A stretch of 64,000 nucleotides of DNA from Flavobacteriaceae bacterium MAR_2010_72 (GCA_003550275.1 QXCW01000002.1:3099501-3163500); one strand, 5' to 3'; positions 42,937 to 51,463 are shown, counted from the stretch's first letter. A program made the numbers and translations. The notes: generated by a model not told the origin, from the letters alone.

Positions 42937-44208
42937 ATGAAGAATGTATTTTTAACACTACTAGTTGCTTTATCACTTTTATTGACAGGGTGCTTTAAAG
43001 ATGATGACACGCCAATTATTATTGAAGAAATAACCATAATTAATAATGGCGATGGTGGCACAGGTTCAACGGGCAATACTGTAGCTGTTACAGGTGCTAT
43101 AACACAAAACACAACTTGGACCAATGATAAGATTTACGTCCTTAACCAAAAAGTGGTTGTTGATAACGGTGCTATATTAACTATTCAAGAAGGAACAATT
43201 ATAAAAGGTTCTCCTGGAACTGGTTCATTGGCTTCCGCTCTAATTATTGCAAGAGGCTCTAAAATAAATGCTGTTGGTTCTGCTACGCAGCCAATTATTT
43301 TCACGTCTACAAGTGACAATATTCAAATAGGTCAGAAAGCTGGAACAAACTTAAACCAAAATGACAGAGGGTTATGGGGAGGATTAATCATTCTTGGTAA
43401 GGCTCCTTGTTCATTTTCAAATGATGTAGTTGAAACTCAAATTGAAGGTATTCCTGCCGATGACGCTTTCGGCTTATATGGCGGTACAGATCCGGCTGAT
43501 AATTCAGGTGTATTACAATATGTTTCAATCAGACATGGTGGCGCTTTAATTGGTGAAGGCAATGAAATTAATGGTTTAACACTGGGAGGTGTTGGTACAG
43601 GAACTGTGATTAACAATATAGAAGTTGTTGCCAATGTAGATGATGGTGTAGAGTTTTTTGGTGGAACGGTAAATGTTTCAAACATTTTAGTTTGGGCTCA
43701 AGGAGATGACGCTATTGATATTGACCAAGCTTATTCAGGAACTATTCATAATTCTGTGGTTATACTAGGTGATTTTTCAGATCATGCTTTTGAAATTGAT
43801 GGCCCAGAAGGTTCAGCTACTGGCTCTTTCACAATTCAAAACGCAACTATTATAGGAAACACGGTCACTTCAAATGGTGAATATGCCGATTATAGAAGTG
43901 GCGCCATGGGAACAACAAAGAACGTATATGCTTATGGTTTTAAAGCTTCGGCTGATATTGAATTAGATAATGATGGTGCAGCCACCAACTATAACAATGG
44001 CCTGTTGGTTTTTGGAACATGGCAAATTGTATTGCCAGAAGGTGTTACTGATGTTACTAGCTTGTTTAAAAATACAGCGGCTAACGTTACAGTAACCGGC
44101 TTTGGATCAACAGCTTCGGCAGTAACTCAAGGCGCACAAACCGTAGGTGCTTCAACATCTGGTTTAAGCTGGACTTACGCAAACTCTGCCGCTAATCTAG
44201 GATTCTAA
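42937..44208 (+). CDS. beta-helix surface lipoprotein paired with TonB-dependent receptor
   Basis: A 423-residue lipoprotein (lipobox LLTGC, Cys19) with an acidic post-Cys linker (DDD) that often directs export to the cell surface in this phylum. The body is made of short Gly/Asn/Val/Ile repeats with regularly spaced turns (for example VDNGAILTIQEGTIIKGSP and GLTLGGVGTGTVINNIEVV), as in a right-handed parallel beta-helix. No catalytic motif is evident. It immediately precedes the TonB-dependent receptor (87 nt with a hairpin) and has a PHO-like array upstream, so I infer it is the receptor's substrate-capturing partner. Database names such as multidrug transporter for similar proteins are not supported by the sequence. 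Confidence 0.75.
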   Translation: MKNVFLTLLVALSLLLTGCFKDDDTPIIIEEITIINNGDGGTGSTGNTVAVTGAITQNTTWTNDKIYVLNQKVVVDNGAILTIQEGTIIKGSPGTGSLASALIIARGSKINAVGSATQPIIFTSTSDNIQIGQKAGTNLNQNDRGLWGGLIILGKAPCSFSNDVVETQIEGIPADDAFGLYGGTDPADNSGVLQYVSIRHGGALIGEGNEINGLTLGGVGTGTVINNIEVVANVDDGVEFFGGTVNVSNILVWAQGDDAIDIDQAYSGTIHNSVVILGDFSDHAFEIDGPEGSATGSFTIQNATIIGNTVTSNGEYADYRSGAMGTTKNVYAYGFKASADIELDNDGAATNYNNGLLVFGTWQIVLPEGVTDVTSLFKNTAANVTVTGFGSTASAVTQGAQTVGASTSGLSWTYANSAANLGF

Positions 44209-44250
44209 TTGAAAAACTTCAATTACTTAAAAACTAATCATTCTTATAAA

Positions 44251-44280
44251 ACTACTACTCGCTTTTTTGTGAGTAGTAGT
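44251..44280 (+). promoter_or_regulatory. intercistronic stem-loop before the TonB receptor
   Basis: ACTACTACTC and GAGTAGTAGT form a perfect 10-bp stem with a 10-nt loop, 15 nt before the receptor ATG. No T tract follows, so it is more likely an RNA-stability or translation-tuning element than a terminator. Confidence 0.65.
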
Positions 44281-44295
44281 TTAGATAATTTAATT

Positions 44296-47121
44296 ATGAA
44301 AAAAAACTTATATACCTTTCTATTCTTCTTTTTAATAATTTTTTCAGGATATTCTCAAACAGGAAAAGTTGCTGGAATAGTAATGGATGGTGAATTTGTA
44401 GAGCCTATGGCCTTTGCTAACATTTTAGTAAAAGGAACCACCACAGGTACAACATCAGATTTTGATGGCAAATATGAGCTTGAGCTAACAGAAGGTGTAT
44501 ACACTTTAGTGTTTTCGTTTGTTGGATACAACACTCAAGAAATTAGTGATATTACAATAACAGCAAATGAGGTGCAAACCATTGATGTAACACTTGCTAC
44601 CAACTCTTTAGAAACTATAGTAATTACCACTAACGTCAAACGAAATACGGAAAGTTCAATATTAAACCTACAAAAAAGATCTGTCACTTTATTGGATGGA
44701 CTTTCGGCTCAAAACATCAAAAAAACTGGAGCCGGTGATTTAGCCAGTGCTGTAAAAAGTGTTCCAGGAGTATCTATTCAAGGTGGAAAATATGTTTATG
44801 TAAGAGGTCTTGGCGATCGTTATACCAAGTCTATTTTAAATGGTGTTGACATCCCAGGGTTAGATCCTGATAGAAATACCATCCAAATGGATTTATTTCC
44901 AACAAGTATTTTAGATAATGTTATTGTTATAAAATCAGCCGCTGCAGAATATCCAGCAGATTTTACAGGTGGAGTGGTTGATATTGTTACTAAAGATTTC
45001 CCCTCAAAAGCAGAAGCCTCAATTTCGGTTGGTACAGGGTATAATCCCGACATGCATTTTAAAGAAAACTATTTGAACTATACTGGTAGCGATACAGATG
45101 CTTTTGGGTATGACAATGGTACTCGCGATTTACCAATCAATAGATATCAGCCAATACCCGGAACTTTTGAAAACCGTGCACTTCTAACAACACTTACAGA
45201 CCGTTTTCAAAAAGAGTTATCTGCAAAAGAAGAACGAAGTCAACTTAATTTTGATCTAGGTTTTACACTCGGAAATCAATATGATCTGGGCTCTAATAAA
45301 ATTGGTTATCAAGCTTCGTTTTCATATAAAAATCAGACCTCTTTCTATGAAAACCGAATTGATGGTGCATGGATAAGACAAAATGGTAACCCTAACGAAA
45401 ATGAGTTAAACACTATTTTAGACTCACGGGGTTCTGAAGGTATTAATAACGTTATTCTAAATGGATTGGCAGGAGTTGTTTTTAAAACAGACCTTTCAAA
45501 ATTCAAGGTTAACTTACTACATATTCAAAATGGTGAATCTACAGCTGGTGTTTTTGATCAGGTTATTTCGCAAGATGGTACCGGTGGCGCACAAGAGCCT
45601 TTATCAAAAAACTCATTAACCTATACTGAACGCTCTGTTACCAATATACTTTTAACAGGTGACCATAGATTTAGCACAGATGAAAATGCTTGGAATTTTG
45701 AATGGAAGTTGTCACCTACCTTTTCAAAAGTGTACGACAAAGACCATAGAATTACGCCATTACAGCAAGCAGACAATGGCGAGTTTTTTATTAGCCCAAG
45801 TGCATCAACCTTTCCTATTCGTATCTGGAGATGGTTACAGGAAGAAAACTGGGCCGCAAAATTTGATTTTAAAAAGAAATACAATCTATTCAACAGACCT
45901 GCACAATTAAAATTTGGTACGAGTTACGTTTATAAATTCAGGGATTTTAGCATAGATGCCTTTACCTTCCAAATCAGTGGAGATGATTCCTACATTGCTG
46001 ATGGTAATGTTGATAATCTGTTATTGACTGAAAATATCTGGACGCGTGATACCCGAAATGGTACTATTATCACTTTTGGTGACACCTTTAATCCAAACAA
46101 TGCCTATGAAGGAGAGCAATATATCTATTCAAATTATATTTCAAACGAATTCAATGTAAGCACTAACCTAAAAACGGTTCTAGGCTTAAGAACAGAACTT
46201 GTAAAATCTTACTACTCTGGGCAAGATGGTAATATCTCTTTTAACGGACTAGAAGTTTTAGATGAATTTGATTTTTTTCCTTCTGCTAATATAATTTATT
46301 CTGTTTCAGATAATACCAATTTAAGAACCTCATATTCTAGAACAACTGCAAGACCATCTTTTAAAGAGCAGTCAACCTCTCAAATATTCGACCCAATTAC
46401 AAACCGATTATTTATTGGAAGCTTGGAATTGGTTCCAACATACATCAACAACTTCGATTTAAGGTACGAACGTTTTGGCGAGGAAGGACAAATGTTTGCT
46501 TTAAGTGGTTTTTATAAAGATTTTAAAGACCCTATTGAGCTTACGTTCTTCTTGCAAGCACCAACTCAAGTAACCCCAGCAAACCTAGGAAATGCTAAAG
46601 TTTATGGTTTAGAATTTGAATTTAGACAAAAATTAGGTTTTATATCTGAAGGTTTAAATAATCTCAAATTTAACACTAACGTATCTGTAATTAAATCGGC
46701 ACTTACAATGTCTGAACCTGAATATAATAGCAGACTGCTTGCCGCACGAACAGGTGAGACTATAGATAGAAAACGTGATTTACAAGGCCAATCCCCTTAT
46801 TTAATTAATGCTGGTTTAGATTATTCAAATGATGACATAGGATTGCAAACCGGGTTATTTTATAATGTACAAGGAAGAACGCTTGAAGTTGTAGGTACCG
46901 GAATTGTGCCCGATGTTTTCACACAGCCGTTTCACAGTTTGAATTTTACCTTAAATAAGTCGTTTGGAGAAAAAGAGCGATCGGCTATTGATTTTAAAAT
47001 CTCCAACTTACTAGGGAGCACAAAAGAAAGCAATTACCAATCGTACAAAGCACAAGATCAAATCTATTCCTTAAGAGAACCAGGAACAGAAATCTCATTA
47101 GGATATACTTACAAATTCTAA
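44296..47121 (+). CDS. TonB-dependent outer-membrane receptor (non-SusC type)
   Basis: From the ATG at 44296 a 941-residue receptor with a signal peptide (about 1-20, ending GYSQ), a carboxypeptidase-regulatory-like domain (about 22-100), a plug domain (about 135-235; PGVSIQGGKYVYVRGLGDRY) and a large barrel ending in Phe. An in-frame TTG at 44209 lies 29 codons upstream, directly at the preceding stop, and would precede the signal peptide, so it is rejected. Its partner is the beta-helix lipoprotein rather than a SusD. Because of the PHO-like promoter and the porin and PiT genes nearby, it probably imports a phosphorus compound; the ligand is inferred only. A terminator follows the stop. Confidence 0.9.
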   Translation: MKKNLYTFLFFFLIIFSGYSQTGKVAGIVMDGEFVEPMAFANILVKGTTTGTTSDFDGKYELELTEGVYTLVFSFVGYNTQEISDITITANEVQTIDVTLATNSLETIVITTNVKRNTESSILNLQKRSVTLLDGLSAQNIKKTGAGDLASAVKSVPGVSIQGGKYVYVRGLGDRYTKSILNGVDIPGLDPDRNTIQMDLFPTSILDNVIVIKSAAAEYPADFTGGVVDIVTKDFPSKAEASISVGTGYNPDMHFKENYLNYTGSDTDAFGYDNGTRDLPINRYQPIPGTFENRALLTTLTDRFQKELSAKEERSQLNFDLGFTLGNQYDLGSNKIGYQASFSYKNQTSFYENRIDGAWIRQNGNPNENELNTILDSRGSEGINNVILNGLAGVVFKTDLSKFKVNLLHIQNGESTAGVFDQVISQDGTGGAQEPLSKNSLTYTERSVTNILLTGDHRFSTDENAWNFEWKLSPTFSKVYDKDHRITPLQQADNGEFFISPSASTFPIRIWRWLQEENWAAKFDFKKKYNLFNRPAQLKFGTSYVYKFRDFSIDAFTFQISGDDSYIADGNVDNLLLTENIWTRDTRNGTIITFGDTFNPNNAYEGEQYIYSNYISNEFNVSTNLKTVLGLRTELVKSYYSGQDGNISFNGLEVLDEFDFFPSANIIYSVSDNTNLRTSYSRTTARPSFKEQSTSQIFDPITNRLFIGSLELVPTYINNFDLRYERFGEEGQMFALSGFYKDFKDPIELTFFLQAPTQVTPANLGNAKVYGLEFEFRQKLGFISEGLNNLKFNTNVSVIKSALTMSEPEYNSRLLAARTGETIDRKRDLQGQSPYLINAGLDYSNDDIGLQTGLFYNVQGRTLEVVGTGIVPDVFTQPFHSLNFTLNKSFGEKERSAIDFKISNLLGSTKESNYQSYKAQDQIYSLREPGTEISLGYTYKF

Positions 47122-47150
47122 TACGTTAATTTTGAGTTAGTCACAAAAAA

Positions 47151-47174
47151 AGCTCCTTAAAAGGAGCTTTTTTA
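47151..47174 (+). terminator. terminator after the TonB receptor
   Basis: AGCTCCTT and AAGGAGCT pair around a short AA loop, flanked by A and T runs. It may also end the convergent ywqK-like gene. Confidence 0.85.
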
Positions 47175-47193
47175 TTTTACTTATAATTTTAAA

Positions 47194-47529
47194 TCATAAC
47201 TGATTTGAATCCTTGACATTGGTGATTTTTGAATTCTTATACTCAACTTCTTTCTTAACACCAGCTTGCCAGAACAACCATTTCCCTATTTTTAATCCAT
47301 TGTCATATTGCCCAACAGATAATTTGTTACCGTTCACATCGTAACTTACCCATTCACCATGCAATTTGCCTTCACTATTAAATGTACCTTGTTGTTCTAT
47401 ATTGCCATCGGCATAATAATACGTTGCTAAGGTTAAATCCCCTTGTTTCTCGAATTTAGGTTCAATTTTATCTTGAGCAAAAACTAATGTTCCGGAAAAC
47501 ATTAATAGCATAAGGAATATCTTTTTCAT
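47194..47529 (-). CDS. secreted YwqK/MORN-like repeat protein
   Basis: A 111-residue protein with a signal peptide (about 1-18, ending VFAQ) and three MORN-like repeats (YYYADGNIEQQGTFNSEGKLHGEW, GNKLSVGQYDNGLKIGKW and a partial third). Homologues are often labelled YwqK-family antitoxin; no toxin gene is adjacent, and the secretion signal argues against an antitoxin role. It lies between the TonB receptor and the porin but on the opposite strand, with its own -7 box. Confidence 0.75.
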   Translation of the reverse strand: MKKIFLMLLMFSGTLVFAQDKIEPKFEKQGDLTLATYYYADGNIEQQGTFNSEGKLHGEWVSYDVNGNKLSVGQYDNGLKIGKWLFWQAGVKKEVEYKNSKITNVKDSNQL

Positions 47530-47568
47530 CTGTTATGGGGTTTTTAAGGTTCTACATTCAAATATAAA

Positions 47569-47576
47569 GAATAGTT
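47569..47576 (-). promoter_or_regulatory. -7 box of the YwqK-like gene
   Basis: TATATTTG on the minus strand, exact consensus, about 40 nt before the ATG at 47529. Confidence 0.55.
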
Positions 47577-47597
47577 TACATTATAGCAATGTTTACG

Positions 47598-47615
47598 TAA
47601 CATTAAATTAACATT
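47598..47615 (+). promoter_or_regulatory. isolated perfect PHO-box-like pair
   Basis: TAACATT-aaat-TAACATT, the same 7-4-7 direct repeat as in array A. It lies about 70 bp upstream of the YwqK-like start and just before a plus-strand TATATTTG (47615-47622), but it is not in the phase seen at the other arrays. Confidence 0.5.
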
Positions 47616-47661
47616 ATATTTGTAATTGCCTGTTTTTCAATGCAAAAAGGAAATGCGGTTT

Positions 47662-47716
47662 TAATAATTAATTAATATTTTGATTACAATAAGGTTACCT
47701 TAATAGCTGATATTTG
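47662..47716 (+). promoter_or_regulatory. PHO-box-like array and -7 element in front of a possible small RNA, array D
   Basis: Half-sites at 47662 (TAATAAT), 47673 (TAATATT), 47684 (TTACAAT) and 47695 (TTACCTT) run with an 11-bp period, and the TTTG of GATATTTGC starts at 47713, again 18 bp after the last. The -7 string GATATTTGC is identical to that in front of the PiT gene. The half-sites are weaker than in arrays A-C. Confidence 0.4.
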
Positions 47717-47719
47717 CTT

Positions 47720-47825
47720 GTGTTTTAAAACACATACAATTAGTATTTCATTGTAATTTATTAGTTTTTGTCAACTACATTATTATGAATTCTGATAACT
47801 GCCTTTGGCCAAGGCAGTTTTTTTT
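47720..47825 (+). ncRNA. candidate small RNA (about 105 nt)
   Basis: The stretch between the array D -7 element and a strong terminator (47797-47825) has no open reading frame of its own. The only ATG (47785) opens a frame that would run through the terminator into the porin gene. Near the 5' end a palindrome, TGTGTTTTAAAACACA (47719-47734), could form a stem. A short phosphate-controlled RNA, or an attenuated leader of the porin gene, would fit. Confidence 0.4.
47797..47825 (+). terminator. terminator between the candidate small RNA and the porin promoter
   Basis: AACTGCCTT and AAGGCAGTT form a 9-bp stem with a 5-nt loop, followed by eight T. It separates transcription from upstream and the porin's own promoter. 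Confidence 0.85.
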
Positions 47826-47836
47826 GTTTTTAAAAA

Positions 47837-47880
47837 TAATGTTTAGGAAACATTTAGTTAACATTAGTTTTAGTTCTTTG
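47837..47880 (+). promoter_or_regulatory. PHO-box-like 11-bp repeat array and -7 element, array C
   Basis: Half-sites at 47837 (TAATGTT), 47848 (AAACATT) and 47859 (TAACATT) have an 11-bp period; TTTG of GTTCTTTG starts at 47877, 18 bp after the last half-site. The porin ATG is at 47905. Confidence 0.65.
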
Positions 47881-47904
47881 CAGCGACAAAAACTAAAACT
47901 TAAA

Positions 47905-49095
47905 ATGAAATTAAAGTTATCCCTATGCGCTGTAATTATTACAGTGTTTACAACAATTAACGCACAAGAAACTTCATCTCCTGCCTTTGGTAAAGGGCTT
48001 TTTAATTTAGTCGGCAAGGACAGTTCCTGGACCATGAAAATTGGATTAAGAGCTCAAATACTCGGTACATCTGTTTTTGAAGATGGACAACAGCCGGAGA
48101 CCAATATGCTCATTAGACGATCACGATTAAAATTTGACGGTTATGCTTTTAGTCCCAAATTAGAATACAAAATTGAGTTAGGTTTATCTAATCGTGATAT
48201 TTCTGGTGTTTCCGAATTTACAAGCAATACACCACGCTATATTCTTGATGCGGTAATTAAATGGAATTTTTATGAGAATTTCGAATTGTGGTTTGGGCAA
48301 ACCAAACTACCTGGAAATAGAGAACGTGTGATTTCATCGGCAAACATGCAAATGGTTGATCGTTCACTTTTAAACAGCAGATTTAATATTGACCGTGATA
48401 TGGGAATTCAGTTGAGACACCATTTTAACCTTTCAGACCAATTTGTGGTAAAAGAGGTTTTCTCGATCTCACAAGGTGAAGGCCGAAATATAACCACTGG
48501 TAACCTTGGTGGCCATCAATATACCGCACGATTGGAAGCTTTGCCTTTTGGTGAATTTGAAGGTGAAGGTGACTATAAAGGAAGTGATTTAAAACGAGAA
48601 CCTTCTCCAAAACTTGCTGTTGGAGCCACATATGATTACAACAATAATGCTGTGAAAAATCGTAGTAACCTTGGAAGCTATATGGTAACAGATACTGGTT
48701 TTTATGAGACCAATATTACTACATTGTTTATTGATGCTATGTTCAAATATGAAGGATTTTCTCTTATGGCCGAATATGCCGATAGAGATGCAGATGATCC
48801 ATTTGCTAAAAATTCAGATAATAGCTTAACAGGTGATGTTGTTCAAGTTGGAAAAGGATTAAATTTACAAGCGGGATATTTATTTTTGAATAATTGGGAA
48901 ATCTCGGGACGGTATACCAATGTAGAATTAGATAAAAACATTACAGGTAAAAATCCTGAAAACCAATACACTTTAGGTGTTTCAAAATATATAGTAGGAC
49001 ACAGTTTAAAAGTACAGTCTGATATAAGCTATTTAGAATATGGAATTGGAAACGCCAGCTACATGTATAGATTACAATTTGATATCCACTTTTAA
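47905..49095 (+). CDS. OprP/OprO-type phosphate-selective porin
   Basis: A 396-residue outer-membrane protein from the ATG at 47905, where a signal peptide begins (MKLKLSLCAVIITVFTTINA, about 1-20). An in-frame ATG at 47785 would add 40 residues encoded across a terminator and the promoter and is rejected. The body has the porin strand pattern and the family phrase RRSRLKFDGYAF (near 71-82), and ends in Phe (QFDIHF). OprP-type porins form anion channels with arginine-lined pores that favour phosphate or polyphosphate. The PHO-like array upstream and the PiT gene 70 nt downstream support that role. Confidence 0.88.
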   Translation: MKLKLSLCAVIITVFTTINAQETSSPAFGKGLFNLVGKDSSWTMKIGLRAQILGTSVFEDGQQPETNMLIRRSRLKFDGYAFSPKLEYKIELGLSNRDISGVSEFTSNTPRYILDAVIKWNFYENFELWFGQTKLPGNRERVISSANMQMVDRSLLNSRFNIDRDMGIQLRHHFNLSDQFVVKEVFSISQGEGRNITTGNLGGHQYTARLEALPFGEFEGEGDYKGSDLKREPSPKLAVGATYDYNNNAVKNRSNLGSYMVTDTGFYETNITTLFIDAMFKYEGFSLMAEYADRDADDPFAKNSDNSLTGDVVQVGKGLNLQAGYLFLNNWEISGRYTNVELDKNITGKNPENQYTLGVSKYIVGHSLKVQSDISYLEYGIGNASYMYRLQFDIHF

Positions 49096-49100
49096 AAAGA

Positions 49101-49144
49101 TAACAATTACATAACCTAATAAACAAAAACACTAAAGATATTTG
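49101..49144 (+). promoter_or_regulatory. PHO-box-like half-sites and -7 element of the PiT gene, array E
   Basis: TAACAAT (49101) and TAACCTA (49112) are 11 bp apart; the TTTG of GATATTTG starts at 49141, 29 bp (18+11) after the second, the same phase as arrays A-D. The position nearest the promoter (49123) does not match. The PiT ATG is at 49166. Confidence 0.5.
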
Positions 49145-49165
49145 CAAACTATTTTTAACTAAACT

Positions 49166-51463
49166 ATGGAAAACATTTATTTATTTATGATTATTGCCCT
49201 AGCTGGTCTAGCCATTGCCGATTTGGTAGTTGGGGTTAGTAATGATGCCGTAAACTTCTTAAATTCTGCTATAGGATCTAAAGCGGTTTCGTTTAAAACA
49301 ATTATGATAGTAGCCAGCTTAGGTGTTGCTATTGGAGCTATTTTCTCAAGTGGTTTAATGGAAGTTGCCCGAAAAGGTATTTTCAATCCTCATGAATTTA
49401 TGTTCAGTGAAATCATGGTCGTTTTTATGGCCGTTATGATTACCGATATTCTATTATTGGATTTCTTTAATACTGTAGGCATGCCTACTTCAACCACAGT
49501 TTCTATTGTATTTGAACTACTTGGTGCTTCTGTGGCTATGGCATTAATTAAAATTGGTCATGACGGAGGGACTTTTGCTGATGTTATCAATTATATCAAC
49601 ACCTCGAAGGCAACCGAAATCATACTGGGCATATTGCTCTCGGTAGTGGTCGCCTTCTCCGTGGGTGCATTAGTACAGTGGGTTTCCCGATTATTATTAT
49701 CTTATAATTTCGAGAAAAAAGCCAAATGGGTAGGTGCGGTATTTGGCGGACTTGCATTGGCGTCAATCACCTACTTTATTTTCCTAAAAGGAATTAAAGG
49801 AACTGCATTTTCTGATGAAAAATTAGAGCTTCTGGGTGGGCTAAAAATTAAGGATTATTTAGAACAACAAGTGCTTGTCATCATGTCTATAAGTATTGTG
49901 TTTTGGACCTTATTATCGTTTTTATTGGTGTCTCTTTTCAAAACAAATATTTATAAATTAATCATCATTGTTGGGACATTTGCTTTAGCTCTTGCTTTTG
50001 CCGGAAACGATTTGGTTAACTTTATTGGTGTTCCAATTGCAGCATGGCAATCCTACGAAGCTTGGGTTGGTTCTGGTGTTGCAGCCACCGAGTTCAGTAT
50101 GGGCTTCTTGGCCGACAAGGTCCCGACCCCAACCATATTATTGGTTATTGCGGGGCTTGTAATGGTAGCCACTTTATGGTTATCTAAAAAAGCAAAAACG
50201 GTTACCGAAACAGAAATCAATTTGTCTAGAGAGGGTGATGCCAAAGAGCGTTTTCAACCTAACTTTTTATCTCGAGGGTTTGTAAGAATAGCCATGGGAA
50301 TGTCACAAATGTCATCTTACATTTTGCCTGAATCATGGCAAGCTAAAATTGACAAGCAGTTTGAAAAACCTGTGATTGCACTATCAAAAGATAAAGTGCA
50401 TGAGTTACCTGCATTTGATATGGTGAGAGCAGCCGTTAACCTAATGGTTGCAGCTGTTTTAATATCATTGGCAACCTCAATGAAATTACCATTATCTACC
50501 ACCTATGTAACCTTTATGGTGGCCATGGGTACATCGTTAGCCGATCGTGCTTGGGGAAGCGAAAGTGCGGTATACAGGGTTGCCGGTGTGCTTAATGTTA
50601 TAGGTGGCTGGTTCTTTACTGCAATAATAGCATTTCTTGCTGCAGCTACGATTGCCTATTTAATTAATTGGAATGTAACTGTAATGGTCCCTGTTCTGTT
50701 ATTAGTTGCTATTCTATTATTGGTTCGTAATTATATTTCACATAAAAAGAAAAGCTCGGCAATTAAAGCTGAAGACAGTTTAACAAAAGCTGAAAGCAGC
50801 TCTATTCAAGGTGTCATCCATGAAAGTGCGGCTAATATTGCAAACGTGGTTAAACGTGGAAATAAAATTTACACCAACGCCATCAACGGATTGGCTAAAC
50901 AAGATTTACCATTGCTTAAAAAGAATAAAAAGCAAATAGTAAAACTTTCTGAAGAAGTTGATGAGTTGCGTGACAACGTGTTTTATTTTATAAAGAATTT
51001 AGATGAATCAAGTGTTGGCGCAAGTAACTTCTACATCCATATTTTAGGATATTTACAGGATATGACACAATCTTTAGAATACATTACTAAAGTAAGTCAT
51101 AAACACGTTAACAACAATCACAAGAAACTGAAATTCAGTCAAATAAAAGAATTGAAAGAAGTAGATGATCGTTTTGAGATATTCTTTACAAACACCAAAA
51201 AGGCTTTTGATTCTAGATCTTTTGAAGAAATAGGAATTATATTAAGTCGTAAAAAAGAAATCATTTCTTTAGTGACCGATAAAATACAAAAACAAGTAGA
51301 GCGTACGCGTACTGAAGAATCAAGTCCAAAAAATACGACCTTATATTTTAGCATTCTTTTGGAAACTAAAGATTTACTGAACGCTACTATGAATCTGTTG
51401 GAAGAGTATTACAACGCACATGATAGCTCGGTAAAACCGGCTGCCATTCCAGATTCTAAATAA
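49166..51463 (+). CDS. PiT-family inorganic phosphate transporter with C-terminal PhoU-like domain
   Basis: A 765-residue protein. The membrane part (about 1-530) has the duplicated PiT signature: SNDAVNFLNSAIGSKAV (near 25-41) and GNDLVNFIGVPIAA (near 280-293). The soluble C-terminal part (about 545-755) is helical and charged, with ESAANIANVVKRGNKIY and ELKEVDDRFEIFF, resembling PhoU/DUF47 proteins, which often lie in a separate gene beside pit. It imports phosphate with protons or sodium across the inner membrane. The fusion suggests built-in control of uptake. It follows the porin by 70 nt with its own promoter signals. Confidence 0.92.
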   Translation: MENIYLFMIIALAGLAIADLVVGVSNDAVNFLNSAIGSKAVSFKTIMIVASLGVAIGAIFSSGLMEVARKGIFNPHEFMFSEIMVVFMAVMITDILLLDFFNTVGMPTSTTVSIVFELLGASVAMALIKIGHDGGTFADVINYINTSKATEIILGILLSVVVAFSVGALVQWVSRLLLSYNFEKKAKWVGAVFGGLALASITYFIFLKGIKGTAFSDEKLELLGGLKIKDYLEQQVLVIMSISIVFWTLLSFLLVSLFKTNIYKLIIIVGTFALALAFAGNDLVNFIGVPIAAWQSYEAWVGSGVAATEFSMGFLADKVPTPTILLVIAGLVMVATLWLSKKAKTVTETEINLSREGDAKERFQPNFLSRGFVRIAMGMSQMSSYILPESWQAKIDKQFEKPVIALSKDKVHELPAFDMVRAAVNLMVAAVLISLATSMKLPLSTTYVTFMVAMGTSLADRAWGSESAVYRVAGVLNVIGGWFFTAIIAFLAAATIAYLINWNVTVMVPVLLLVAILLLVRNYISHKKKSSAIKAEDSLTKAESSSIQGVIHESAANIANVVKRGNKIYTNAINGLAKQDLPLLKKNKKQIVKLSEEVDELRDNVFYFIKNLDESSVGASNFYIHILGYLQDMTQSLEYITKVSHKHVNNNHKKLKFSQIKELKEVDDRFEIFFTNTKKAFDSRSFEEIGIILSRKKEIISLVTDKIQKQVERTRTEESSPKNTTLYFSILLETKDLLNATMNLLEEYYNAHDSSVKPAAIPDSK

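Noticed and set aside
47194-47529. YwqK-like gene as antitoxin of a toxin-antitoxin system
   Set aside because: It has a signal peptide and no adjacent toxin gene; the antitoxin label belongs to the family name only.
47785-47904. 40-residue N-terminal extension of the porin
   Set aside because: It crosses a strong terminator and array C, and would place a charged stretch before an obvious signal peptide.
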